DNA of 64,000 nucleotides from Candidatus Cryptobacteroides onthequi (lineage in GTDB: Bacteria; Bacteroidota; Bacteroidia; Bacteroidales; UBA932). The stretch spans positions 1 through 64,000 of the forward strand of contig JAGHSA010000062.1 in assembly GCA_018066125.1 (NCBI GenBank), given 5' to 3'. Position numbers and translations under genes: made by a program. Shown one piece after another: positions 1-10,008 of this stretch. Under the pieces are notes generated by a model, which was not told the DNA's origin, did no database searches, and saw only the letters and a program-made list of their open reading frames with translations. Position 1 is the stretch's first letter. Each line of letters begins with the position of its first letter.

Positions 1-97
1 TGTCTGTAGGCAAAGAAAGATTGCGACTAATCAAGTCGTAAGGCAGTTCTTCTTGATGAAGAGCTATCACGGATTGGAATGTTGTTCTGAGGCTCAT
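1..97 (-). CDS. Partial gene, N-terminal 32 residues, family not recognised
   Basis: An open frame starts with ATG at 97..95 and runs off the left edge without a stop, giving 32 codons that begin MSLRTTFQSVIALHQEELP. There is no signal peptide and no hydrophobic segment, so a cytoplasmic protein is likely. A good -7 element (TATCTTTGC) lies 13 bp upstream, which supports a real start. The opening is loosely like some Bacteroidetes AAA-type ATPases, but too little is visible to name it. It is divergent from the GH2 gene. Confidence 0.5.
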   Translation of the reverse strand, partial: MSLRTTFQSVIALHQEELPYDLISRNLSLPTD

Positions 98-398
98 AAA
101 CTATTTTTTGCAAAGATAAGACTTTCCTATAATTTTTGAAACATTTACGAATACATTTCCAAATACTTAGGAAAGACAACACACTCTGATCGAAATAATC
201 TTGGCCCTGAAGTCAATAGATTAGAAGTGTGTCAAAATCACTGCTGTGTGCAGGCTCATATTCGGCCTTGTTGTGTGCGTTGAGAACAGGTTCTTCCATC
301 TTCAGAGAAGTATCATGTGAATATCTTTTTAAAGATACGAATAATCGCTTTGACAAAGTCAGATATTCTGGCTAACTTGCTGAATCAACCACATAATC
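98..398. other. Divergent intergenic region with a short palindrome
   Basis: About 300 bp without a convincing gene. It holds the minus-strand -7 element near its left end. At 322-337 it holds a perfect inverted repeat (TATCTTT, TT, AAAGATA) whose left half also resembles a plus-strand -7 element (TATCTTTT) about 70 bp before the GH2 start. The palindrome could be an operator, but that is inference. Nothing else was recognised. Confidence 0.4.
110..118 (-). promoter_or_regulatory. -7 element of the partial minus-strand gene
   Basis: On the minus strand this reads TATCTTTGC, a full match to the Bacteroidetes -7 consensus TAnnTTTGC. No clear TTTG is seen 19-21 bp upstream. Confidence 0.55.
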
Positions 399-3062
399 AT
401 GCGAAAATACATCCTTTCACTCATCATCACCCTCGCGGCAGCCGCGCTGTCTCAGGCTCAGGAAACCGAGATCAGATATCTGTCCGGCAAGGGCAACGAC
501 TCCATGACAGAATGGGACTTCTACTGCACAGCCGGCCGTGGCAGCGGAGTCTGGACCAAGATAGGAGTACCGTCATGCTGGGAGTGCCAAGGCTTCGGCG
601 AATACAATTACGGCCATTTCGATCCTGCCAAGCGTCTGAATGAAAGTGGCAAGTACCGTTACAAGTTTGACGTACCAGCCAGTTGGAAGGGCAAGGAGAT
701 ACGCATAGTGTTCGGTGCAGTCGCCACCGATGCAGCAGTCAGAATCAACGGCAAGAGCGCCGGAGAAAAGCATCAGGGTGGCTACTACCAGTTCAGCTAC
801 GACATCACATCTCTGGTCAAGACAGGCCGCAGCAACCTCCTTGAGGTGGATGTGGACAAGTCTTCTTCAGACAAGAGCGTGAACTGGGCGGAGCGCGAGG
901 TGGTCGATTTCTGGATCTACGGAGGCATCTACCGTCCTGTATGGCTTGAGGCGCGCCCTGCTGCCAATATCGACAGGATTGCCCTGGACGCAGGAGCGGA
1001 CGGTCATCTCTCTGTGGACGTGTATCTGGGCGGCAAGACATCAGGTGCAGAGCTCCAGGGACAGCTGTTCACCGCCGACGGCAGGAAGTTCGGCGACTGC
1101 TTCAAGGCCGCATGCGGCAGCAAGGCGACTGAAACGGGAGCCACAAGGATGGAGGCAGACTTCGACTCTCCTGCACTCTGGACCGCCGAGACTCCGAATC
1201 TCTACAGCCTGCAGCTTTCTCTCGTGAAGGATGGCAGGACCATCCACACCATATCGCAGAAGTTCGGATTCCGCACTGTGGAGATAAGGCCGGAAGACGG
1301 CATCTATGTCAACGGCAGGAAGATCTTCCTCAAGGGAGTGGACCGTCACTCCCACTGGCCGACCAGCGGACGCACCCTCAATGACAGGATCAATCTCGAT
1401 GACGCTCTGCTCATCAAGGAGATGAACATGAATGCGGTCAGGATGTCGCACTACCCTCCGGAGCCGCGCTTCCTCGAAGTATGCGACTCACTCGGACTCT
1501 ATGTACTCGACGAGCTGCTGGGATGGTGGGGATACTACGACACTCCAGTAGGCCTCAAGCTGGCAAAGGAGACCGTAATACGCGATGTGAACCATCCATC
1601 GGTGATCATCTGGGACAACGGCAACGAGACCGGCTTCAACTATGACCTCGATGATGAATTCATGAAATGGGATCCTCAGAAGCGGCTTGTCATCCATCCG
1701 TTCTCTACCGAAGAATTGGTTTCCACACACCACTATGCCAACTGGTGGTGGACAGACTCGTTCCTGAACAGCTCGCGAAAGCTTTTCTTCCCTACCGAGG
1801 CTCTTCACGGCCTCTACGACGGAGGTCACGGCGCGGGCCTGGAGGAATACTGGGCAAGAATCATGGCATCGCCGAATGGAGTGGGATGCTTCCTCTGGGA
1901 TCTTGTTGACCAGGGACTGGTGCGTGACGACCAGGGCGGCCGTCTCGACACAGACGGCGATCATGGAGCAGACGGCATTCTGGGTCCGTACAGGGAAAAG
2001 GAAGGCAGTTTCTACACCATAAAGGACGTATGGTCACCGGTGCAGCTCGTCTGCGGCAACTGGCTTCCGAAGACTTTCGACGGACGCATCAAGGTGGAGA
2101 ACAGATACTCATTCACAAATCTCTCCGAATGCCGATTCAATGTTTCATTCGTGAAATACGACTTCGTCAAGGGAGAGGAAGCCGAGATGATGCCTTTCCC
2201 TGTCAAGTCTCCTGATGTAGAGCCGGGACTGAGCGGATATCTCGACGTGGTTTTGCCTTTTGACTTCCAGTCTTACGATGCGATGAAGATCAGTGCCTTC
2301 GGTCCGGACGGAAGAGAGATCTACACCTGGACAAAGACCATACGCAAGGCAGATGAATTCGCTCAGGCCATGCTGGAAGAAGACAAGAAAGGCTCCGAGG
2401 CTGTTTCCGGCGCAGTCCTGATAGACGGAAGGCTCGCGGGACTCAGGTCCGGAGACAAGACCCTGCCGCTGACCGACTGCCGTTTCGCGATGGAGCACAA
2501 AGACAAGGACGGCGACATCAAGATCACGGACCTTCCGGGAGGATGGACTGAAGTAAGCTACAGTTTCAACGCCTCTGGCAAGTACGACAACATAGGCGTG
2601 ACTTTCAACTTCCCGGAGGACAAGATAAAGGGTATGAACTGGATAGGCGGAGGCCCGTACAGGGTTTGGAAGAACCGCCTGCGCGGCTCGGAATTCGGGT
2701 GGTGGCATAAGTCATACAACGACACCATGACCGGGGAGAGCTGGGACTACCCTGAATTCAAGGGCTACCATTCGAGGATGTATGCAGCAGATATCGATAC
2801 GGAATACGGCATCCTGCGCATATTGTTCGCGACCGACAATCTCTTCCTCCACATGCTCACCCCGAAGAGCTCGAACAAGAACACCAACGGCATCTTCCCG
2901 GAGGGACAGATCTCTGTCCTCAATGCCATAAGCCCGATAGGAACCAAATTCACCGACCGCACTGACAGCGGCCCAGAGGGGCTGAAGACCGACGGCGCCA
3001 GCCGCAACCTGAGAGAGAATGCCCCGATCGGGCGATTCTACATGAAGTTCATCCCAAGATAG
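399..3062 (+). CDS. Secreted glycoside hydrolase family 2 protein
   Basis: Family 2 enzyme of 887 residues, the beta-galactosidase/beta-glucuronidase type that removes terminal sugars by retaining hydrolysis. Residues 1-21 form a signal peptide ending SQAQ with no lipobox Cys, so it is probably periplasmic. A sugar-binding beta-sandwich (about 60-190) and an immunoglobulin-like region precede the TIM barrel. The barrel carries the family acid/base motif NGNE with Glu at 410 and a candidate nucleophile Glu at 467 in PTEALHG. It is longer than a minimal GH2, with extra beta-rich sequence after about residue 560. It lies 5 bp before the GH106-like gene, in a run ending with a GntP permease. The exact substrate cannot be read from the sequence. 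Confidence 0.88.
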   Translation: MRKYILSLIITLAAAALSQAQETEIRYLSGKGNDSMTEWDFYCTAGRGSGVWTKIGVPSCWECQGFGEYNYGHFDPAKRLNESGKYRYKFDVPASWKGKEIRIVFGAVATDAAVRINGKSAGEKHQGGYYQFSYDITSLVKTGRSNLLEVDVDKSSSDKSVNWAEREVVDFWIYGGIYRPVWLEARPAANIDRIALDAGADGHLSVDVYLGGKTSGAELQGQLFTADGRKFGDCFKAACGSKATETGATRMEADFDSPALWTAETPNLYSLQLSLVKDGRTIHTISQKFGFRTVEIRPEDGIYVNGRKIFLKGVDRHSHWPTSGRTLNDRINLDDALLIKEMNMNAVRMSHYPPEPRFLEVCDSLGLYVLDELLGWWGYYDTPVGLKLAKETVIRDVNHPSVIIWDNGNETGFNYDLDDEFMKWDPQKRLVIHPFSTEELVSTHHYANWWWTDSFLNSSRKLFFPTEALHGLYDGGHGAGLEEYWARIMASPNGVGCFLWDLVDQGLVRDDQGGRLDTDGDHGADGILGPYREKEGSFYTIKDVWSPVQLVCGNWLPKTFDGRIKVENRYSFTNLSECRFNVSFVKYDFVKGEEAEMMPFPVKSPDVEPGLSGYLDVVLPFDFQSYDAMKISAFGPDGREIYTWTKTIRKADEFAQAMLEEDKKGSEAVSGAVLIDGRLAGLRSGDKTLPLTDCRFAMEHKDKDGDIKITDLPGGWTEVSYSFNASGKYDNIGVTFNFPEDKIKGMNWIGGGPYRVWKNRLRGSEFGWWHKSYNDTMTGESWDYPEFKGYHSRMYAADIDTEYGILRILFATDNLFLHMLTPKSSNKNTNGIFPEGQISVLNAISPIGTKFTDRTDSGPEGLKTDGASRNLRENAPIGRFYMKFIPR

Positions 3063-3067
3063 TTCCC

Positions 3068-5320
3068 ATGAAAAGATATTCCTCCATCCCACTGATTCTG
3101 GCGATGTGCCTGACCTCATGCAGCGGCCCGGACACCGCAATCCCCCTTGCCGGCAGCTTCAGCGAGGAGGAATTCGCGGCGCCTCCCATCCAGTACCGTC
3201 CCATCCCGCTGTGGTTCTGGAACAACACCGCGGTCGATATCGAAGGCGTGACATCCCAGCTGCATGGCATGGTGGAGAAGGACGGCTACGGCGGATGTGC
3301 CATCATCCCTTTCGGCCGCAATTTCAGGCCGGACTATCTCAGTGACGGGTACATGCGCATCTATGCAGCCGCGGTCGCTGCCGCAGACTCTCTCGGGGCC
3401 AAGATGTCGCTGTACGACGAATACGGATTCCCGAGCGGGAGCATGGGATTCAGCAATGCCGACGGAGTGCCTAGATTCAAGGACGCACACCCGGAGAATA
3501 CCATCAGGCGTCTGGACAAGTTCGAGAAGGCGGTCGGATGCGGGGAGACGGTCGAAATCGCTCTGGATACCCTTCTCAACACATTCCGCTACCCATCCCC
3601 CGTCGAGGCTGTCTCGACTCTTGACGGAACACTCATGGCGGCCGCAGCCTACGATGCAGAGAGCCGCAGTTCCATAGGCATCAGGGACTGTATCAGCGAC
3701 GGGAAACTCACCTGGACCGCTCCCGACCACGGAGACTGGACCGTGATGGTGTTCAAATGCTTCGAGGACGGCAAGCCGCGCGTGAACTACCTCGACCCGG
3801 AAGCGGCCGAGCTTTTCATCAGGGACGTGCATGAGAGATACCACTCCCTGTTCGGAGACAGATTCGGCACCGTCATCACATCCACTTTCTTCGACGAGCC
3901 GACGATGTATTACGCCCAGGGGCGTATGTGGACCGAGCGCTTCAATGACGAATTCCGTGCCCGCTGCGGCATGGAGCCGGACGCGTTCTATCCGGCATTG
4001 TGGTACGACATCGGCGAGAGCACCTCTGCTGTCCGCAACATGATGTACGGGGTCCATTCGGCCCTATATGCGGAGGGTTTCACCAAGACCATAGCCGAAT
4101 GGGCGGAGTCCCACGGAATAGCTTCCACAGGCCATCAGGACCAGGAGGAGATAGCCAACACCACCGGAGTCTCCGGGGACCTCATGCTGCACGGCAGATA
4201 CATGACTGTGCCAGGCATAGACAAGATAGGCGGTGACCGACCGGCAGAGCTGTTCTACAAGGTCGTGTCGTCTTCCGCCGCCAATTGGGACAAGACGGAG
4301 GTCATGTCCGAAACATTCGGAGCCATGGGCAACATACCCGTGGAGGAGATGTACCGCATAGCCATCGAGCAGTACACCAAGGGCATCACAAACCTCATCC
4401 CCCATGCCGTGTGGTATGACGATACCGACGTCACCTTCCTGCCTGAACTGTCCTGGCGCAATCCACTCTATTCCGGAGAGCTACCGGCATTCAACGCCTT
4501 CCTTTCCCGTCTGCACTATGTGCTGGCGCGTCCAGGACGGCATGTCGCCGACATAGCCATGCTCTATCCTGTGCAGACCCAATACGCAGGGCACACTTTC
4601 GACGGAGAGCTGGGCCCGATCAGGGGTAGCGTGAAAGTGGAGGGTACGGACTATCCGGAAGTGTCACGGATACTGACCGACGAACTCGGAAAGGATTTCA
4701 CATACATCCATCCTTCAGTACTTGATGACAGGTGCAGGGTGTCCGGGGGCCGGCTTCACATGACGAACAGAGTCAACATCGAGCATTTCTCGGCAATCAT
4801 ACTGCCGGGCGTAAGAGCCATCAGCCTGAGCAACCTCAGAAAGGTGGAAGACGCCTGGAAACATGGCGTTAAAGTCATCTTCACGACCCAGCTGCCTTGC
4901 GAATCAGCCGACTATGGAGTCGGCAATGCCGTGATAGCCGAGACGGTAAGCCGCATGCTCATGGATTCCCGCGGGCGCCGAAGTGCGATATTCGTCCAGG
5001 ACCCGACTCCGGAATCGCTAGGCGCGGCACTCGCGGGCATGGATGCGGACATAAGCTTCATCTCCGACAAAGAGCCGTTCAATTACATCCACAAGGTGAT
5101 AGCGACCGAAGATGGAGAGACTGATGTCTTCCTCATCGGCAACATAGACGATCAGCCACGCAGTCAGGAGATATGCCTGCGCGGGGAATACAGCAGCGTC
5201 AGGCGCCTCGACCCGCACAGCGGCAGATGCTCGGCCGTCAAGACGCTCAGATCCGGCGGCAAGACCGCTTTCACGCTCGAGCTCCAGCCTTCCGCATCGG
5301 TCATCATATTGGCAAAATAA
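3068..5320 (+). CDS. GH106-like glycosidase lipoprotein
   Basis: A 750-residue lipoprotein with lipobox LTSC (Cys18). The N-terminal part has the features of alpha-L-rhamnosidase-like GH106 proteins: PIPLWFWNN near residue 48, a GYGGCAIIPF segment and a barrel strand SLYDEYGFPSGSMG near residue 120. Classical GH106 enzymes are about 1,000 residues or more, so this is a short relative without the long C-terminal beta-sandwich modules. It is encoded 5 bp after the GH2 gene and 29 bp before the permease, which suggests one transcript acting on one glycan. Rhamnosidase activity is inferred from family likeness only; it could cleave another deoxysugar or uronide. Confidence 0.7.
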   Translation: MKRYSSIPLILAMCLTSCSGPDTAIPLAGSFSEEEFAAPPIQYRPIPLWFWNNTAVDIEGVTSQLHGMVEKDGYGGCAIIPFGRNFRPDYLSDGYMRIYAAAVAAADSLGAKMSLYDEYGFPSGSMGFSNADGVPRFKDAHPENTIRRLDKFEKAVGCGETVEIALDTLLNTFRYPSPVEAVSTLDGTLMAAAAYDAESRSSIGIRDCISDGKLTWTAPDHGDWTVMVFKCFEDGKPRVNYLDPEAAELFIRDVHERYHSLFGDRFGTVITSTFFDEPTMYYAQGRMWTERFNDEFRARCGMEPDAFYPALWYDIGESTSAVRNMMYGVHSALYAEGFTKTIAEWAESHGIASTGHQDQEEIANTTGVSGDLMLHGRYMTVPGIDKIGGDRPAELFYKVVSSSAANWDKTEVMSETFGAMGNIPVEEMYRIAIEQYTKGITNLIPHAVWYDDTDVTFLPELSWRNPLYSGELPAFNAFLSRLHYVLARPGRHVADIAMLYPVQTQYAGHTFDGELGPIRGSVKVEGTDYPEVSRILTDELGKDFTYIHPSVLDDRCRVSGGRLHMTNRVNIEHFSAIILPGVRAISLSNLRKVEDAWKHGVKVIFTTQLPCESADYGVGNAVIAETVSRMLMDSRGRRSAIFVQDPTPESLGAALAGMDADISFISDKEPFNYIHKVIATEDGETDVFLIGNIDDQPRSQEICLRGEYSSVRRLDPHSGRCSAVKTLRSGGKTAFTLELQPSASVIILAK

Positions 5321-5349
5321 CGGTTAGATATCAAATAAATGACATTCAA

Positions 5350-6741
5350 ATGATTTCAGGACTCTATCTTATACTTTTCTTCATTTTGTCCATAGTGCTC
5401 ATGATCACTGCCATGTCTAGATGGAAGGTACACCCGTTCATTGCCATCATGGTCGTATCGCTGGTATTCGGACTGGTTGCAGGTCTGCCGATCGTGGACA
5501 GGGTTGCTGACGGGAAGACCACCCCAGGCATCATGAATGTCATAGGACAGGGCTTCGCAGGCATATTCTCGGGCATAGGACTGGTCATCATCCTCGGAGC
5601 GCTCATCGGAGCCATCCTGGAAAAGACCGGAGCGGCGCTGAAGCTGGCGGATATGATCGTCAGACTCGTCGGCAGAAAGAATCCCGTAGCAGCCATGGGC
5701 CTCATGGGATGGGTGGTATCCATTGCGGTGTTCTGCGACAGCGGTTTCGTGGTCCTCAATCCTATACGCAAGGCTCTGGTGAAGAGGACAGCCACCTCAT
5801 CTGTCGCGATGACCGTCGCTCTCTCTGCCGGTCTGTTCCTCTCTCATGTATTCATCCCGCCGACCCCAGGTCCTCTGGCATCGGCAAACACACTCGGTCT
5901 GGCAGACAATATCGCCATGGTGATGGGTCTCGGCATCCTGTGCAGCATACTCCCTATGGCGGCAGCTCTGATCTTCGCGGGATGGATTGGCGGCAAGGTG
6001 AAAGCAGAGGATGAATCGGACATCTCTGAGAACGCCCAGAGCTACGAAGAGCTTGTGGCATCATACGGCAGGCTGCCAGGAGGATTCGCCTCCGTGGCGC
6101 CTATCCTCATCCCTATACTTCTCATGGCATCATCCACCATCGTGAAGCAGCTTGGAGTCACCGGGCAGTTCACCGATGCGGTCATGTTCCTGAGCACTCC
6201 GGTGATGGCACTCTCCATAGGAACAGTCATCGCGTGGATACTTCTCCGCTATTCGGGAAGGGGCGGTCAGATGAGCAGCATCACAGAGGAGACACTGAAG
6301 ACCGTGGGTCCCATCCTTTTCATCACTGCGGCCGGCGGAGTACTGGGGAAGGTGGTGGCAAGCTCAGGCATGACAGCATATATCACAGAGCATGCTTCTC
6401 TACTGCGCGGCATGGGAATCTTCTTCCCGTTCATTCTGGCGGCAATCCTCAAATCATCTCTCGGCTCATCCACAGTGGCCATCATCACCACAGCAGGCAT
6501 CATCTCCCCTCTTCTGGGAGCGCTCGGCTTTGCCTCGCCGGTCCAGGCCGGGCTCGTGTGCATGGCGATAAGCGCCGGAGCGATGACAGTCTCCCACGCC
6601 AACGACTCCTACTTCTGGGTGGTAACCAATTTCGGAGGCATGGACATGCAGAAGGGATACCGCACACAGACGCTGATGACGCTCATCATGGGTATCGCGG
6701 CGATACTCGAGATCTTCATACTCTCTCTCCTCTTGAAGTAA
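5350..6741 (+). CDS. GntP-family gluconate/sugar-acid permease
   Basis: A 463-residue inner-membrane transporter of the GntP (gluconate:H+ symporter) family, hydrophobic throughout with 12 or more membrane segments. The start chosen is ATG at 5350 (MISGLYLILFF); the frame stays open upstream but that stretch is charged and overlaps the GH106-like gene. Family-like motifs include DSGFVVLNPI, SHVFIPPTPGP and SHANDSYFW near the end. It follows two secreted glycosidases and precedes a terminator and SusC/SusD, so it probably imports a sugar acid released by them. Whether the substrate is gluconate, glycerate, a uronate or another aldonate cannot be told. Confidence 0.88.
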   Translation: MISGLYLILFFILSIVLMITAMSRWKVHPFIAIMVVSLVFGLVAGLPIVDRVADGKTTPGIMNVIGQGFAGIFSGIGLVIILGALIGAILEKTGAALKLADMIVRLVGRKNPVAAMGLMGWVVSIAVFCDSGFVVLNPIRKALVKRTATSSVAMTVALSAGLFLSHVFIPPTPGPLASANTLGLADNIAMVMGLGILCSILPMAAALIFAGWIGGKVKAEDESDISENAQSYEELVASYGRLPGGFASVAPILIPILLMASSTIVKQLGVTGQFTDAVMFLSTPVMALSIGTVIAWILLRYSGRGGQMSSITEETLKTVGPILFITAAGGVLGKVVASSGMTAYITEHASLLRGMGIFFPFILAAILKSSLGSSTVAIITTAGIISPLLGALGFASPVQAGLVCMAISAGAMTVSHANDSYFWVVTNFGGMDMQKGYRTQTLMTLIMGIAAILEIFILSLLLK

Positions 6742-6770
6742 GCCGAACATCGGCCAAAATAATATTTGAC

Positions 6771-6799
6771 AAATAAGTCACACAACGGGACTTATTTTT
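6771..6799 (+). terminator. Rho-independent terminator after the permease
   Basis: A 9-bp stem, AAATAAGTC with GACTTATTT around a 9-base loop, is followed by T-rich sequence. It lies 29 bp after the permease stop and separates that operon from the susC/susD-like pair. Confidence 0.65.
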
Positions 6800-6871
6800 A
6801 ATTTCTGCGAACAATAAACAAAACATTAAACCACTGAATCCATTTTAAGCGGTCAGTACGTATTGTATGCA

Positions 6872-6880
6872 TAAATTTGC
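6872..6880 (+). promoter_or_regulatory. -7 element before the SusC-like gene
   Basis: TAAATTTGC is a full match to TAnnTTTGC, 32 bp before the ATG at 6913. The -33 region has TTTA at non-ideal spacing. Because a terminator stands upstream, the SusC/SusD pair is probably transcribed from here. Confidence 0.55.
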
Positions 6881-6912
6881 AACAATAACACATTATTAAC
6901 AGAGTATAACTT

Positions 6913-9900
6913 ATGAACTTATCATTCAAGACTGCATTGCGGTTTGGCGCGGCTGTAGCGATATGCGCGGCTCTTGCCACTCCTGCAAGTGCCGACGTGC
7001 CTGGAAACAGTTCCAGCAGCATGACACAACAGCAAGGAAGCGTCGTGAAAGGCGTCGTCCTTGATCAGACAGGAAACACAGTCATCGGTGCAAGCGTCAT
7101 GGTGAAAGGTACCACACTCGGTACTGTCACCGACATCGAAGGACGATTTGAAATCAAGGTTGCCCAGGGCAGTACCCTTGTCATCTCATCGATAGGATAT
7201 GTATCTCAAGAGGTGAAGGTCATGGGAGGAAGCGTCACAGTGACTCTCGAGACTGATACCGAATCACTCGAAGAGGTGGTCATCACCGGTTACGGTACCT
7301 TCAAGAAGTCAGCATACGCCGGCTCTGCAGCGACAGTAAAGACCGAAGGCATCAAGGACGTCCCTACCGTGTCTCTCAACGAGATGCTCCAGGGAGCGGC
7401 TCCGGGTGTCACCATGCAGGCAAATTCAGGTATCCCAGGATCGGCCACACAGGTATCTGTACGCGGTATGGGCTCTTTCAATGCAAGCAACTCTCCTCTT
7501 TATGTGATTGACGGTATCCCTGTAAGTACAGGCAACCAGTCTTCACTCGGCACTGATGCCGGTCTCGATGCGCTCGCCACTCTCAATCCTTCAGATATCG
7601 AGAGCCTCACAGTCATCAAAGACGCGGCTGCGGCATCTCTCTACGGAAGCCGTGCTGCCAACGGTGTCATCGTCATCACCACAAAGAAGGGCCAGTCAGG
7701 CAAGGCCAAGGTAGGCCTCAAGGCTTCATGGGGTCATTCAGATTTCGCCATGCCTTTCCGCAAGACTCTCTCCGGACCGGACAGACGCGATGCCATCTAT
7801 GAAGCAGCCTACAATTCTGAGATAGCAGCCGGCGCTTCAGCTGAAGAGGCTGCAGCTGTTGCCAACGACCACATCGAGATCTACGCACCTATTCCTTGGT
7901 GCGGATACACCGACTGGACAGATGTCCTCTTCAAGAAGGGAAATCACCAGAATTACGATGTAAACATTTCTGGCGGTTCAGACAAGGCCAAGTATTTCGC
8001 TTCTCTGGGCTACATGGAGCAGAACGGTATCACTCTCAACTCAGGACTCGAGCGTATCTCAGGCCGTATCAACACTGAATTCAAGGCTACTGACAAGATC
8101 ACTTTCGGAGTGAACGTACTCTTCTCGAATGTCAATCAGGATGCATACGGCGAGGGCACAAGCTACACCTCACCATTCTATTCTTCAGTCAGCAAGGTAT
8201 CTCCTTCCGACCCGGTCTACAATGAGGACGGATCATGGAACCAGGACCTCATCTCACTCGGTGACCGCAACCCTCTCCTCTCCATGACCTACGACAGGAA
8301 GCGCGAGTATGTGACCAGACAGTTCAACACAGCCTGGGCCCAGTATGAGATCATCGACAATCTCAAGTTGAAGTCAACTGTCGGATATGACTATCAGGTC
8401 AACAAGGGACAGAACTGGTACGACCCCCGCACTTCGAACGGAGACGACTACAACGGACTTGAGGAGGATACCATGTATCAGCGCAAGAAGCTCGTGTGGA
8501 CCAACCAGCTCACTTACAACCACAGCTGGGGTGAGAACCACATGGACTATCTCCTCGGTTTCGAGACAGACGATTATTCACGCGACTATGTATCTGCAGA
8601 GAAGCAGAACTTCGCCACATCAGACAAGCATGATGTAAGCAACGGAGCCGTCACTTCAGGAGCTGCAGGAACACATACCGGCACACGTATGGTATCATAC
8701 CTCGGACGTGTCAACTATGACTACGCAAACCGCTACTTCCTCGGTGCAAGCTTCCGTGAGGACGGTTCTTCACGTCTCCACAGAAATCACAGATGGGGCA
8801 GCTTCTGGTCTGCATCCGCAGCATGGCGCATCATTGAGGAAGACTGGATGGAGGGTGCTTCAAATGTACTCACAGATGCCAAGATCCGTGCTTCATACGG
8901 TGCGAACGGTACACTTCCTTCAGACTATTTCGGATACATGGGCCTCAGCTCTGTGACAGAGAACTACAACGGCCTTCCAGGCATGTTCCCTTCCCAGATA
9001 GCGAATGAAGAGCTCAGATGGGAGAAGAGCTACAATTTCAACATCGGTATCGACTTCTCACTCTGGAGACGTATCGACGCCTCTGTAGAGTTCTACTCAC
9101 GCAAGACCAGCGACCTGCTCATGGACTACCCTATCTCCATGACCACAGGTTTCTCTTCATACCTTCTCAACATCGGAAAGGTCCAGAACAACGGTATCGA
9201 GCTTGACCTCCATGCGAAGGTGATCGACGGAAAGTCATTCAAGTGGGATATGAACTTCAACATGTCGCACAACGCCAACAAGATCATCGAGCTTGACGGC
9301 ATGCAGACCGAGATCGCCAGCGGTCCTCAGATCCACAAGGTAGGACTCCCGTACCGCACATTCTATGTATATGAGTTTGCCGGTATCGATCCTGAGGACG
9401 GCGAGCCTATGTTCTACACCAACAATCTCGTCAACGGCGTACGCCAGAAGGAGACCACCAAGGCACTCGAGACAGCCGAGCGCATCGAGTACAAGCATGC
9501 CGAGCCAAAGCTTACCGGAGGTCTCATCAACACCCTCCGCTACGGCGTGATCGATCTTTCCTTCAACATCAGCTATCAGTTCGGAGGATACGGATTTGAC
9601 AAGTGGGCACAGAAGGTGGATCATCGCGGATATGACTCCGACCTCAATATCCCAGCCTACTACCAGGACCGCTGGCAGAAGCCGGGTGACGTAGCCAGAT
9701 ATGAGAAGCTCAACTATGATGCAGAGTATCTGATGGCAGACTACTACACCAACTCGAGAAACGTTCACAGCTCAGACTTCATACGTCTGCGCAACCTCAC
9801 TCTCGGTGTCACAGTGCCTTCTGCATGGACAAAGAAGATCAACATCGACCGCTGCCGCTTCTACATGTCCGGCAACAACCTCCTCACATGGGCAAAGTAT

Positions 9901-9996
9901 GACTACTACGATCCAGAGTCTCTGACAGACGGTTCTACCAACTGGGGAACACCTCCACTCAAGACTCTCACATTCGGTATCGATCTCGCTTTCTAA
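6913..9996 (+). CDS. SusC-like TonB-dependent outer-membrane receptor
   Basis: A 1,027-residue SusC/RagA-type transporter that moves oligosaccharides across the outer membrane with energy from TonB. It has a signal peptide (about 1-28, ending ATPASA), a carboxypeptidase-regulatory-like domain (about 48-125) and the linker EEVVITGYGTFKK. A plug follows with SVRGMGSFNASNSPLYVIDG, a typical SusC signature, then a 22-strand barrel ending in Phe. There is no N-terminal STN domain, so it does not look like an anti-sigma-linked receptor. The SusD partner starts 12 bp downstream. The substrate is probably the glycan attacked by the upstream GH2 and GH106-like enzymes, although a terminator separates the two units. 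Confidence 0.95.
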   Translation: MNLSFKTALRFGAAVAICAALATPASADVPGNSSSSMTQQQGSVVKGVVLDQTGNTVIGASVMVKGTTLGTVTDIEGRFEIKVAQGSTLVISSIGYVSQEVKVMGGSVTVTLETDTESLEEVVITGYGTFKKSAYAGSAATVKTEGIKDVPTVSLNEMLQGAAPGVTMQANSGIPGSATQVSVRGMGSFNASNSPLYVIDGIPVSTGNQSSLGTDAGLDALATLNPSDIESLTVIKDAAAASLYGSRAANGVIVITTKKGQSGKAKVGLKASWGHSDFAMPFRKTLSGPDRRDAIYEAAYNSEIAAGASAEEAAAVANDHIEIYAPIPWCGYTDWTDVLFKKGNHQNYDVNISGGSDKAKYFASLGYMEQNGITLNSGLERISGRINTEFKATDKITFGVNVLFSNVNQDAYGEGTSYTSPFYSSVSKVSPSDPVYNEDGSWNQDLISLGDRNPLLSMTYDRKREYVTRQFNTAWAQYEIIDNLKLKSTVGYDYQVNKGQNWYDPRTSNGDDYNGLEEDTMYQRKKLVWTNQLTYNHSWGENHMDYLLGFETDDYSRDYVSAEKQNFATSDKHDVSNGAVTSGAAGTHTGTRMVSYLGRVNYDYANRYFLGASFREDGSSRLHRNHRWGSFWSASAAWRIIEEDWMEGASNVLTDAKIRASYGANGTLPSDYFGYMGLSSVTENYNGLPGMFPSQIANEELRWEKSYNFNIGIDFSLWRRIDASVEFYSRKTSDLLMDYPISMTTGFSSYLLNIGKVQNNGIELDLHAKVIDGKSFKWDMNFNMSHNANKIIELDGMQTEIASGPQIHKVGLPYRTFYVYEFAGIDPEDGEPMFYTNNLVNGVRQKETTKALETAERIEYKHAEPKLTGGLINTLRYGVIDLSFNISYQFGGYGFDKWAQKVDHRGYDSDLNIPAYYQDRWQKPGDVARYEKLNYDAEYLMADYYTNSRNVHSSDFIRLRNLTLGVTVPSAWTKKINIDRCRFYMSGNNLLTWAKYDYYDPESLTDGSTNWGTPPLKTLTFGIDLAF

Positions 9997-10008
9997 TCCG
10001 CAAAAAGT

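Noticed and set aside
3116..4057. 313-codon open frame antisense to the GH106-like gene
   Set aside because: It is a shadow of a GC-rich gene in the opposite frame; no signal, family motif or promoter, and the plus-strand gene is well supported.
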